Positions 23,716 to 30,904 of a stretch of DNA of 37,023 nucleotides are shown here, one piece after another. The position numbers were made by a program, and so were the translations under genes. Within the stretch, counting starts at the first letter, position 1; each line of letters starts with the position of its first letter. Source of the stretch: Cytophagaceae bacterium (lineage in GTDB: Bacteria; Bacteroidota; Bacteroidia; Cytophagales; Spirosomataceae); the NCBI GenBank assembly GCA_947450365.1, contig CANFVE010000027.1, positions 1 to 37,023 on the forward strand, given 5' to 3'. A model generated the notes under the pieces. That model searched no databases, was not told the origin of the DNA, and worked only from the letters and a program-made list of their open reading frames with translations.

Positions 23716-25572
23716 TCAATCATCCGTCCGAAACGGTGACGCCGGCAAGCCCTCCAAGTTCATTAGATTAGCCCCCTCCGGATTGTCCGCCCAGGCATAC
23801 CGCACGTACATCGGTTCCGAAATTTCATCACTCCATACGAGCACCGAATTCCCTTCGATCTTCGCCTTCGCCCACACGAATTTTTTGTCCTTTCCCGCAA
23901 TCGCAAAATACATCAGTTCGTCTTCATCTGTTTGATTAATCGCCAAGCCACCGCCTGTTTCTCGAAAACGAATACGAATCTGCTGGCCTTCGATTTGCGC
24001 AGCATCATACAGGGGTCCTGAAGCGACGATGGCTTCGCCATAGGCGATTTTCCGAGCGGCGAGAGCGAGTCGTTCCCCAATAGGTTTTTTGCTCAAGGGA
24101 TGAATATCATTCCATTCCCCCAAATCCAACGTGACGACCATCGCGCTTTTGGGGATCGAAAGGCTTTTCAATTGCCCCTCGCGCAACACCGCCATTGCAC
24201 TTTCAGTTGGCAAGAAAGTTCGATCCTGAAAACCGGGCAATTGTACATATAAAAACGGTAAATCGGGCTGCTTGAATTGTTCGCGCCAGTCGGTTGCTAG
24301 GGCGGGCAACAAGCGTTCGTATACCTCCGGTTTCCCCACGTTCGATTCCCCTTGGTACCAGATAATTCCCTTCAAAGCATACGAAATAAAGGGTGCAATC
24401 ATGGCATTATACAATGCGGTGGGCGTATATTGGGCGGGAGCGGGTGTCTCGATTTGTGGCGGAAAAACTTCGCCCACTTTATACATCCAGTCGCCCTGAA
24501 GATCTATGTGATGATTCCCAATCAGCATTTCGTAGCGCTTATCCGGAACAAATCCCCCCTTTCCCGCCGTATTGGTGACCCGGATGACGAGGATATTTTT
24601 TCCTGCTTTCAACATGCCTGGTTTGATCACGTATCGACGAGGGGGATATTGGTAGGTGATATTTCCGACGGAGACACCATTGACATACGCCTGATCCGCA
24701 TCCACAATTCGGCCTAAAAATAAATTCGCCGACAAGCCCGCGAGCGCCGCAGGAACATCGATTTCCCTCCTAAACCAGACCACCCCATTTAAATCCTTTA
24801 CGCCTTGATCTTCCCAAAAACCCGGAATGGCAAAGCGTTTCCAACCCTTGGGGGTATACGAAGGGTCCGCCCATTTTTCGGTAAGACCACGGTCGGTCGA
24901 TTTTCTAGGTGCGGGGATGATCGGCTTTACATGGCTCGTGTCTTTGGGGTAATTGGGAAAGGCTTTTAAACCGGCCTCGCTGATCCAAGATTCAATCGGT
25001 GTGCCGCCCACGCTAGCATTGATGATGCCGATGGGCACGTGGTATTTCGCGTATATATCGCGGGCAAAGAAATAGCTCACGGCGCCCATTTTTAATACGT
25101 TTTCTGGGTTGACGGGAAGCCAGGAGCTTGGAGGCAATTGGTCTTCCACATGAACTTTCGAAACAGCGGTGGGAATGAAGAAATTTCGGATGAGGGGATA
25201 ATGGGCCGAGGCGATATCAGCGGGATATTTTTCTTTGACGCGTTCCATGTTGATGACCATGTTCGACTGGCCGGCACAAAGCCACACATCGCCGAAAAGG
25301 ACGTCTTTTACATGAACTTCGTTGATCTGAATTTCATAGGGTCCGCCGGCAGGCGTGGCGGGAAGCGTGCTGGACCAATGACCTTGTGGATCCGTAAGGG
25401 TTTTTATTTTTTTGCCTTTGAACAGGATATTAACTTTTTCTCCTGGACTGGCCCAGCCCCAGATATGGACGGAAACATCGCGCTGTAGCACCATGCCGTC
25501 GCTGATGAGAGAAGGAAGTTTTATATTTGAAAAAGCCGTGAAACTAATGAATAGGAATAGGTATTTTTTCAT
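23716..25572 (-). CDS. Sialate O-acetylesterase-like SGNH hydrolase
   Basis: A 618-residue secreted SGNH-fold esterase of the sialate 9-O-acetylesterase/SASA group. The signal peptide is short (MKKYLFLFISFTAFS). The block I nucleophile is Ser103 in CAGQSNM. A jelly-roll insert (about 255-370: NGVVWFRREIDVP and others) splits the catalytic domain. KGIIWYQGESNVG is the second SASA signature and NDIHPLSKKPIGERLA carries the catalytic Asp and His. Bacteroidota use such enzymes to strip acetyl groups from glycans such as acetylated pectin, xylan or sialic acid. With no sialidase nearby and three GH28-type genes in the same window, acetylated plant polysaccharide is the likelier target. Confidence 0.88.
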   Translation of the reverse strand: MKKYLFLFISFTAFSNIKLPSLISDGMVLQRDVSVHIWGWASPGEKVNILFKGKKIKTLTDPQGHWSSTLPATPAGGPYEIQINEVHVKDVLFGDVWLCAGQSNMVINMERVKEKYPADIASAHYPLIRNFFIPTAVSKVHVEDQLPPSSWLPVNPENVLKMGAVSYFFARDIYAKYHVPIGIINASVGGTPIESWISEAGLKAFPNYPKDTSHVKPIIPAPRKSTDRGLTEKWADPSYTPKGWKRFAIPGFWEDQGVKDLNGVVWFRREIDVPAALAGLSANLFLGRIVDADQAYVNGVSVGNITYQYPPRRYVIKPGMLKAGKNILVIRVTNTAGKGGFVPDKRYEMLIGNHHIDLQGDWMYKVGEVFPPQIETPAPAQYTPTALYNAMIAPFISYALKGIIWYQGESNVGKPEVYERLLPALATDWREQFKQPDLPFLYVQLPGFQDRTFLPTESAMAVLREGQLKSLSIPKSAMVVTLDLGEWNDIHPLSKKPIGERLALAARKIAYGEAIVASGPLYDAAQIEGQQIRIRFRETGGGLAINQTDEDELMYFAIAGKDKKFVWAKAKIEGNSVLVWSDEISEPMYVRYAWADNPEGANLMNLEGLPASPFRTDD

Positions 25573-25591
25573 TGCTAGAAAGATCGAAAAG

Positions 25592-25599
25592 CGAAGATA
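25592..25599 (-). promoter_or_regulatory. Near -7 box TATCTTCG
   Basis: The minus strand reads TATCTTCG, one mismatch from TAnnTTTG, 19 nt before the esterase ATG at 25572. It is the only candidate in the short gap after the upstream terminator hairpin. Confidence 0.35.
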
Positions 25600-25673
25600 A
25601 TGAATTATCCATTGGAGGAGATCGTAGGAGCAAATGGGAGGAAAATAATGACTGGTATGGGGCGGTAAAAATA

Positions 25674-25703
25674 AACAAGGAGGTCGAAATGGACCTCCTT
25701 GTT
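25674..25703 (-). terminator. Hairpin terminator, 12-bp perfect stem
   Basis: Arms 25674-25685 and 25692-25703 pair perfectly around the loop GAAATG, with the core GAGGTC/GACCTC. On the minus strand it follows the short NTF2-like copy and leads into TTATTTTT. It is a member of the repeated hairpin family. Confidence 0.8.
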
Positions 25704-25729
25704 ATTCAAACCTTACCTAGGGAATTTAA

Positions 25730-26101
25730 TTATTTAGCTTGTGAGGCTTCAATTTCTGCTTTCAAAGGCCCTGCATCGAACATGCGATACAGCTGAACAA
25801 TTTTATCTCCTTTCCAAACGAACATCAGGTGGACAGGAATAACATTTTTGGCTTTGGTATATTTTCCCATGCCAACTAACGTGCCCCAATACGCCGTCAC
25901 AACTCTTCCATCAGCAAATACAAATGTTTTAATGTCATTCTCATCTGTCGTAGCTGTAATCGATGTGTTCAAGGTATGTACATACGTGTCGCCTTGTAAT
26001 AAAGCTGCGCGACCTCCGGGATTCACTTTCGTTGTGTTGTGTTTAAATAGAATGTGATTTTTTTTGGATGCCCCTACCGTTCTTTTTGCTTTAGGCAACA
26101 T
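25730..26101 (-). pseudogene. 5'-truncated copy of the neighbouring NTF2/SnoaL-like secreted protein
   Basis: The frame encodes 123 residues. From about residue 25 to the end it is a clear paralogue of the next gene upstream: VNPGGRAALL, then DIKTFVFADGRVVTAYWG, GKYTKAKNVIPVHLMFVWKGDKIV, YRMFDAGPLKAEIEASQAK. It lacks the signal peptide and the first 70 or so residues of the full copy, and its own first 25 residues (MLPKAKRTVGASKK and on) have no counterpart. It therefore cannot be exported as the full copy is and probably does not fold. It could be a decayed tandem duplicate or a gene start changed by a deletion. The ATG sits right after the terminator of the full copy, with no promoter in between. 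Confidence 0.65.
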
Positions 26102-26103
26102 AA

Positions 26104-26127
26104 AAAGGCCCCTTTGCTGAGGCCTTT
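26104..26127 (-). terminator. Hairpin between the two NTF2-like copies
   Basis: AAAGGCC (26104-26110) pairs with GGCCTTT (26121-26127) around a 10-nt loop. On the minus strand the second arm ends in TTTTTA. It closes the full-length copy and directly precedes the truncated copy. Confidence 0.65.
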
Positions 26128-26137
26128 CGGGGTAGAA

Positions 26138-26692
26138 TTATTTTTTTTGTGAAGCCGCTACTTCCGCATATAAGGTAGTTGGGTCAAAAAACCGATATTC
26201 GCGCACGACTTTATCTCCTTCCCAAATAAATACAAGATGGACCGGAACGGTAATGGATTGATTCGTGTATTTTCCTTTTCCAGACCACATGGCCCAAACA
26301 CCTGAATGTACTCGTCCATCCGCAAATACGAAGGTTTTAATATTATCCGTCGTTATTTTGATATCTGAAAAATACGCGTGATTTGCTCTTTCGTTTGCAG
26401 CAAAACCCGCTTTTCCTCCTGGGTTAGGAACGGTCTTCCCCCCTTCTTGGTGATTCGCCATTTGATCATACACCTTGACCGTGTCTGCATAATGTGCATA
26501 AATCTGCGTCGAGTCATTATTCATGTAGGCTTCTAAAAGCTGTTTCACTATGGCCGACTTCTCGTCTAAGGAAGTGAATGTTCCCGTCTGTTTATCTACA
26601 GACGCATCAGCTTTTTCAGCTGTCTTTTTTTCGGGTGATTGACAGGCAAACATCGTTGCCATCAGCATCATGGGTAAGAGTAATTTTTTCAT
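26138..26692 (-). CDS. NTF2/SnoaL-like lipoprotein
   Basis: A 184-residue lipoprotein (MATMFACQS, lipid cysteine 17) with a charged linker and then an NTF2/SnoaL-like cone fold (about 45-184). Features are IVKQLLEAYMNNDSTQIYAHYADTVKVYD, NIKTFVFADGRVHSGVWAMW, VPVHLVFIWEGDKVVREYRFFD. NTF2-like domains bind small hydrophobic ligands or act as simple enzymes, and no catalytic residues can be assigned here. A shortened duplicate follows downstream on the same strand. A perfect -7 box lies 31 nt upstream, so the gene starts its own transcript. Confidence 0.8.
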   Translation of the reverse strand: MKKLLLPMMLMATMFACQSPEKKTAEKADASVDKQTGTFTSLDEKSAIVKQLLEAYMNNDSTQIYAHYADTVKVYDQMANHQEGGKTVPNPGGKAGFAANERANHAYFSDIKITTDNIKTFVFADGRVHSGVWAMWSGKGKYTNQSITVPVHLVFIWEGDKVVREYRFFDPTTLYAEVAASQKK

Positions 26693-26723
26693 AGTACGTG
26701 TACGTTTAGATAATTTTTATTTT

Positions 26724-26731
26724 CAAATATA
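26724..26731 (-). promoter_or_regulatory. -7 box TATATTTG
   Basis: The minus strand reads TATATTTG, a full match to TAnnTTTG, 31 nt before the NTF2-like lipoprotein's ATG. No clear -33 TTG. The remaining part of the gap up to 26895 holds only a 5-bp hairpin (cgcgg/ccgcg near 26790) and nothing I can name. Confidence 0.5.
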
Positions 26732-26895
26732 AGTATCATTTTGAAACTATAAATAAAAACCAAACATATTTTTAGGCACAAGGAATTATTCGCGGAAAGA
26801 AGCCGCGTGACTGAAACGCAAGATTTATGAGTAAAAGCGCTGACTGATGCGTTTTTGCGGGAGTACGCGCGAAATTTGTAGAAAGACGAAGGTTC

Positions 26896-27435
26896 TTAAC
26901 AACCGCCTTTCGAAACGTATTTATAAAGTAGTTTCTGTTCTCGCTGGACAAATTCGGCCCCAACAATCGGAAAGGCATACTTGGGCGCCTTCGAAATCGT
27001 ACGACTTTTTAGCATGATTTTGTCATTCACTTTCAAGCTGCGCAAATGCGCAAATTCATTCGCAGATTCATCACCAAAGGCCAAAATAAACTCATCTCCA
27101 TCAATTCTGACCATGAGCCCGAACCCTACTTTTGCCTCTTTGGGAAGTGTAAGTGACGTGACAACTCCTTCGATTGGAGCATTCTGCCGCATGTATTTTT
27201 TTATTTTCGAGACACTGGCCTGAACCTTTACTCCAGCAGGAGATGCTTGCCATTTTTTATACCTGATCCCATCCGGACTCGCCTCCCAATTTTTTTTTGC
27301 CTCCTGACGTTCCGTCGCCGAAAGAGGTTTTGAAATTGACTTAGTTGATGGCGTTTCACGATTGGCAAACAAGATTCCGCTAACGACAAAAGACAGTAAA
27401 ATCAGCGAATAAACGAATTTTTTCTGGATCGACAT
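26896..27435 (-). CDS. Exported protein with a tandem 12-residue Trp repeat and an OB-like domain
   Basis: A 179-residue protein that I do not recognise. It starts with a membrane or signal segment (YSLILLSFVVSGILFA, 9-24). A charged stretch follows, then two adjacent 12-residue units, WEASPDGIRYKK (50-61) and WQASPAGVKVQA (62-73). The C-terminal half (87-165) alternates strands with GVVTSLTL, LMVRIDGDEFILAFG, SLKVNDKIMLKSR and AFPIVGAEFV, which looks like a small OB-type barrel. The last residue is Cys. The start at ATG 27435 is chosen over an upstream start at 27483 because it puts the hydrophobic segment near the N-terminus. It is divergent from an alpha/beta hydrolase gene. Confidence 0.65.
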   Translation of the reverse strand: MSIQKKFVYSLILLSFVVSGILFANRETPSTKSISKPLSATERQEAKKNWEASPDGIRYKKWQASPAGVKVQASVSKIKKYMRQNAPIEGVVTSLTLPKEAKVGFGLMVRIDGDEFILAFGDESANEFAHLRSLKVNDKIMLKSRTISKAPKYAFPIVGAEFVQREQKLLYKYVSKGGC

Positions 27436-27629
27436 AGGGATGAAATTACATGAAACCCATAACCTATCCAAGCGTCCCACCACTTTTCTTTTGGTGGAAA
27501 ACGATCAAATCGATGTGCCCATTGAAAACCGTTCTAAGCATTTAGTTTGTAAGGCCTTTGAATTCTGTGAAAGGATTTTTTAATTTGTGACATCTCGAAT
27601 CAATAAGAAAAACCTCTTAAACCAAAAAC

Positions 27630-28562
27630 ATGATACAAAAACTCACTACCATGGGCCTTGTGCTTTTCCTACAATGCTTTGCGTTACATGTCTTCGCGCA
27701 GGATGGAACGATTTATCCGTTGGAAACCCCCAAAGAACCGAATGCCATTCCCTTGGGGACGGGTTCTGTGAAGGACCAGCCAGCTCCAGAAACGTGGTTT
27801 CGCCAATGGGGCGACCCGATGGCCCGCAATATTTCCAAGGCCACATTAACTCCTTTCTTGCCCGAAAAAGGGAAAGCCACAGGCGCTGCGGTGATTGTTG
27901 CTCCCGGCGGAGGGTACCGTTGGCTTTCGATGGGAAATGAAGGCTGGGAAGTCGCGGAGTCGCTTGCCAAAAAAGGAATTGCAGCCTTTGTGTTAAAATA
28001 TCGTTTATTCCCGACGGCCGAGAAATTGGAGGATTTCACCGCCTGGATGAACCGACCTCGTCCCGCCCCACAAAAAACGGATGATGCAGCTAAAACCATT
28101 ACGCCAGCGCCGATGGCTCAAATGGACTTATCGAATCAATTGGCGGACGCAGAAGCCGCCTATGCGATGATTCTTAAAAATGCGAAGGAATGGGGTGTGG
28201 ATACCCAGCGAATCGGTATGATCGGCTTTTCAGCAGGCGCGGGACTAACCATGCACGCGACGCTACATTCACAAACCATGAAACTGGCCTTCATTGGCCC
28301 CATCTATGGGGGAATGGGTCCCGTAAAAGTACCGGCAAACGCGCCACCCATGTTCAATGTGATTGCCTCGGATGATTTTTTATTTAATGGGCAATTTGGG
28401 GTGATTGATTCTTGGTTTAAAGCGGGTCGGCCTGTCGAATTTCATTTATACCAAAACGGTGGGCATGGATTTGGCTTGGGGAATCCAAATCGAACGAGTA
28501 ATCGCTGGTTCGAAGCCTTTACCCATTGGTTAGATGTGAATAAATTTCTGGTGGCGAAATAA
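27630..28562 (+). CDS. Secreted alpha/beta hydrolase (acetyl-xylan-esterase-like)
   Basis: A 310-residue serine hydrolase with a signal peptide (about 1-23, ending HVFAQ). The oxyanion-hole motif is VIVAPGGGYRWLS, the nucleophile elbow is GMIGFSAGAGLT, the acid probably lies in NVIASDDFLF, and the histidine is in NGGHGFGLG. This arrangement matches the BD-FAE/acetylesterase group, commonly found in plant-polysaccharide gene sets. It probably removes acetyl or feruloyl groups from xylan or pectin. The gap between this gene and the divergent neighbour (27436-27629) has TTAATTTG, one mismatch from a -7 box. A GAGGTC-type hairpin closes the gene. Confidence 0.88.
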   Translation: MIQKLTTMGLVLFLQCFALHVFAQDGTIYPLETPKEPNAIPLGTGSVKDQPAPETWFRQWGDPMARNISKATLTPFLPEKGKATGAAVIVAPGGGYRWLSMGNEGWEVAESLAKKGIAAFVLKYRLFPTAEKLEDFTAWMNRPRPAPQKTDDAAKTITPAPMAQMDLSNQLADAEAAYAMILKNAKEWGVDTQRIGMIGFSAGAGLTMHATLHSQTMKLAFIGPIYGGMGPVKVPANAPPMFNVIASDDFLFNGQFGVIDSWFKAGRPVEFHLYQNGGHGFGLGNPNRTSNRWFEAFTHWLDVNKFLVAK

Positions 28563-28591
28563 GTTCAAAAAAGCTGATAATGTAGAAACAG

Positions 28592-28616
28592 AAAAGAGGT
28601 CTAATGGACCTCTTTT
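28592..28616. terminator. Bidirectional GAGGTC-type terminator overlapping a stop codon
   Basis: AAAAGAGGTC (28592-28601) pairs with GACCTCTTTT (28607-28616) around the loop TAATG, then T run. It ends the plus-strand hydrolase gene. On the minus strand the last four codons and the TAG stop of the membrane-protein gene lie within the hairpin, so the stop codon sits at the loop edge. Confidence 0.75.
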
Positions 28617-29272
28617 TGTTTTGCTTTTAATGTTTGTAATAATCCTTGTAAAGCCATTTTTTGTTCGACGAGTTTGGCGCCTTGAATGTGCGCTTTTTTA
28701 GCATGCCAAACCTTGGGGATTGACCATTTCCCTTGAGAAAGGGAATACATCCACCACAAATCGATGAAATTCAGGAAGAGATTGATTCGGTAAAAAAGAG
28801 AGGCTTTTTCGAGTTGGAAACCTAATTTTTGTAAGGTTCGATCATTGAAAAAATAGGATGTTCCCACGATATTTACCGATTCCTGCATGTGCTTATGCTC
28901 GATGCGGGAAATGATTTGTAATAGACCTTCCAAATGATACATGAGTAAACGATTTCGAAATTCAATGCCTGGGCTATATGTTCGCATGACACATAAATAG
29001 TCAAAGCTCGTTCCACTGTGTAAATCGATTTGTTGGTTATTCGCCATATACCCAAGCAGCATCGGCGAATAATAGGTATATCCTCCCGTCAATTTAAATA
29101 AAGGCGTATACAGAAATTGGCTGATGGGAACGTAAAGAATGAACGCCGAATAAAAGAGGGGTTGGGCATCCCCTTTTTCGATGATAAAAATCGCTAATCC
29201 GACGCCTAATAGAAAAAATAAAATGGATTCAAGCCAAATTAACCCCTTAGGCTGTTGGTAGAATTTATTCAT
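28601..29272 (-). CDS. Two-helix membrane protein of unknown function
   Basis: A 223-residue protein whose N-terminus has two hydrophobic segments, LIWLESILFFLLGVGLAIFII (about 11-31) and LFYSAFILYVPISQFLYTPLF (about 39-59). A long soluble part follows, with FDYLCVMRTYSPGIEFRNRLLMYHLEGLLQII and NVIGTS-like strands. The charged tail HAKKAHIQGAKLVEQKMALQGLLQTLKAKQ is probably helical. I do not recognise the family. It begins 1 nt after the stop of the small membrane protein upstream, so the two form an operon. The ATG at 29272 replaces a TTG at 29299 that lies inside the upstream gene. Confidence 0.7.
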   Translation of the reverse strand: MNKFYQQPKGLIWLESILFFLLGVGLAIFIIEKGDAQPLFYSAFILYVPISQFLYTPLFKLTGGYTYYSPMLLGYMANNQQIDLHSGTSFDYLCVMRTYSPGIEFRNRLLMYHLEGLLQIISRIEHKHMQESVNIVGTSYFFNDRTLQKLGFQLEKASLFYRINLFLNFIDLWWMYSLSQGKWSIPKVWHAKKAHIQGAKLVEQKMALQGLLQTLKAKQKEVH

Positions 29273-29273
29273 C

Positions 29274-29513
29274 CTACAAAAACAAATGAAACATTTCAAT
29301 CCCCATTAATCCAAACACAATGGCTAGGTGAATGACTAAGACAAATTTTTGCCAGGTCGGTCGGTCTTTCCAGGTTTCCTCCGGATTAAAGGGGTCGAAG
29401 GCGAGGGCAATTCCGAGATAAATTAAGGCGGATCCGACTGATTTTTGGATGAGATAAAAAATACCAACAAGCATGAAACCAAGGTAGATGTATTTGCTAA
29501 ATTTTGACATCAT
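29274..29513 (-). CDS. Small integral membrane protein
   Basis: A 79-residue protein with about three hydrophobic segments: YIYLGFMLVGIFYLI, GSALIYLGIALAF and FVLVIHLAIVFGLMGIEMFHLFL. Between the second and third lies DPFNPEETWKDRPTWQ, a short polar loop that looks like a conserved site. The function is unknown. It is the first gene of an operon with the two-helix membrane protein (1-nt gap). ATG codons at 29513 and 29510 are equally good starts. No -7 box was found in the gap to the methyltransferase gene. Confidence 0.7.
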   Translation of the reverse strand: MMSKFSKYIYLGFMLVGIFYLIQKSVGSALIYLGIALAFDPFNPEETWKDRPTWQKFVLVIHLAIVFGLMGIEMFHLFL

Positions 29514-29579
29514 AGGAGTAAAACGAGATATATATTTTTGAGCAATTTTTATCGCTGAAATGATCTATAAAAATACGAA

Positions 29580-30221
29580 TTAATTTTTTTGCCCAACAAA
29601 TCGAATCACCGAACCCGTGCCATTGTGATATAGCCCTTCGTGCAATTCGATTTCTTGCTCCACTAATTCGAGGAAGGTATAATTCGGAAAATCGGCTTTA
29701 ATTTCCTCGATGGAAAATAAACTATCGATGTCTTTGGGGCCCCCCACCTGTTCATTAGCGTTTACATAGTCTATGTGTTTTTTACTAAAAGATTCAAAAA
29801 TGAGGGTTCCCTTTTTCTTCAAAAACCGATCGAATTGTTTATGATATTCCGATTTAATCTTGGCCGGGAAATGGGCATAAATTAAGGCAATGGCATCAAA
29901 TTGGCCCTCCTTAAATTTCAACTCCTCTAATGACCCCACCTGGTAATCGATTGTTACCTTATTTTTTCCGGCCAACAACATGGCTTTATTTTTCCCTTCC
30001 TGGCTGATGTCAAACGCGGAAACATTCCAGCCCAAGGTCGCGGCGAAAACGGCATTTCGGCCTTCGCCCTCGGCAGGAAACAGGATGGTTCCAATGGGCA
30101 ATTTGACTAATTGATCTTTTAAATACGAATTCGGCTCTTCACCATAGGCAAATGCCTCGTCGCGATATCGTTCGTTCCACCGAGAAGTCCATTGATCATT
30201 TAGTTTTTTTTGTTCGTCCAT
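29580..30221 (-). CDS. Class I SAM-dependent methyltransferase (TehB-like)
   Basis: A 213-residue cytoplasmic methyltransferase. It starts [21 protein letters not shown], a pattern seen in thiopurine/tellurite-type (TehB-like) methyltransferases. Motif I is [21 protein letters not shown], motif [16 protein letters not shown], and the [12 protein letters not shown] segment is motif IV. It should methylate a small molecule such as a thiol, tellurite or metalloid. The substrate is unknown. TACCTTCG upstream (minus strand, 30249-30242) is one mismatch from the -7 box. The gap 30250-30416 holds nothing else I can name. Confidence 0.87.
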   Translation of the reverse strand: MDEQKKLNDQWTSRWNERYRDEAFAYGEEPNSYLKDQLVKLPIGTILFPAEGEGRNAVFAATLGWNVSAFDISQEGKNKAMLLAGKNKVTIDYQVGSLEELKFKEGQFDAIALIYAHFPAKIKSEYHKQFDRFLKKKGTLIFESFSKKHIDYVNANEQVGGPKDIDSLFSIEEIKADFPNYTFLELVEQEIELHEGLYHNGTGSVIRFVGQKN

Positions 30222-30416
30222 GCGTCTGTTTGTTGATGTGGCGAAGGTATGTCCTTTTTACCAAGAAAGCTTACACAATCGGATGAATGGTGGCGCGCAT
30301 TCGAGCCAAACGAAGGTGGAGTGAGGAAAAGCGGTTTTGGCTGCCTCCGATAAATTAGTTTTAATAGACTTTTGTTCTATCCTCTATTTGATGTAAAAAA
30401 ATGATAATTTGGCAGT

Positions 30417-30824
30417 ATGCAGGATCAAGCCTTATATCATGAATTGGCCCTTTACACGTTGGCCCATCCGAGTCCTCGATTTATTCACCAACATGTCGTG
30501 GATGCATGTAGCGCTCAACAGGCGGATGAACACACCAAATGGATTACACTCTATTTTGCGCTGGTGGGTTTATTCCTGTTCGTTGAGAAACACTATACCG
30601 GCAAACAAATTCAAAATGAACACATCCGTTTATCCAATTGCCCAAAAGAATTTATCCCCTTCCCACTACCGCTTTTCAGGGGCCATATAACGATCCAGGA
30701 CGTCTTAGCCCAGGACCCTGGGGCGGAAAGAGATCAGGCGATCGACGATTGGTGCGACTCCGTATGGCAGGCATATGGCGCAGCGAGGTATTTGATCGTG
30801 GAATATGTGGACAATAGTTATTAA
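30417..30824 (+). CDS. DUF5946 family protein
   Basis: A 135-residue soluble protein matching the DUF5946 pattern: YHELALYTLAHPSPRFIHQHVVDACSAQQADEHTKWITLYFALVGLFLFVEKHYTGKQ, with the conserved His-rich block FIHQHVVDACSAQ. The C-terminal half ends WCDSVWQAYGAARYLIVEYV. The function is unknown. TAATTTG (30405-30411) lies 5 nt before the ATG. It is one base short of TAnnTTTG but sits where a leaderless promoter would. It is convergent with the type B carboxylesterase gene. Confidence 0.8.
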   Translation: MQDQALYHELALYTLAHPSPRFIHQHVVDACSAQQADEHTKWITLYFALVGLFLFVEKHYTGKQIQNEHIRLSNCPKEFIPFPLPLFRGHITIQDVLAQDPGAERDQAIDDWCDSVWQAYGAARYLIVEYVDNSY

Positions 30825-30884
30825 TAAGCCATAGCCTATAATTGTTTCCCGTGCATTCTTCTTGGCTAAAAACCCCGTGTTTGA

Positions 30885-30904
30885 GACGCTTTTTTACAAG
30901 CGTC
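30885..30904. terminator. Hairpin around the stop codon of the carboxylesterase gene
   Basis: GACGCTT (30885-30891) pairs with AAGCGTC (30898-30904) over 7 bp. On the minus strand the TAA stop of the carboxylesterase gene lies in the loop. No T run follows directly, so it may act as a weak terminator or as an mRNA-end stabiliser. It lies between convergent genes. Confidence 0.4.

Noticed and set aside
23716-25572. True sialic-acid catabolism
   Set aside because: Only the esterase resembles this pathway. No sialidase, NanA or transporter is in the window, and the family also acts on plant polysaccharides.
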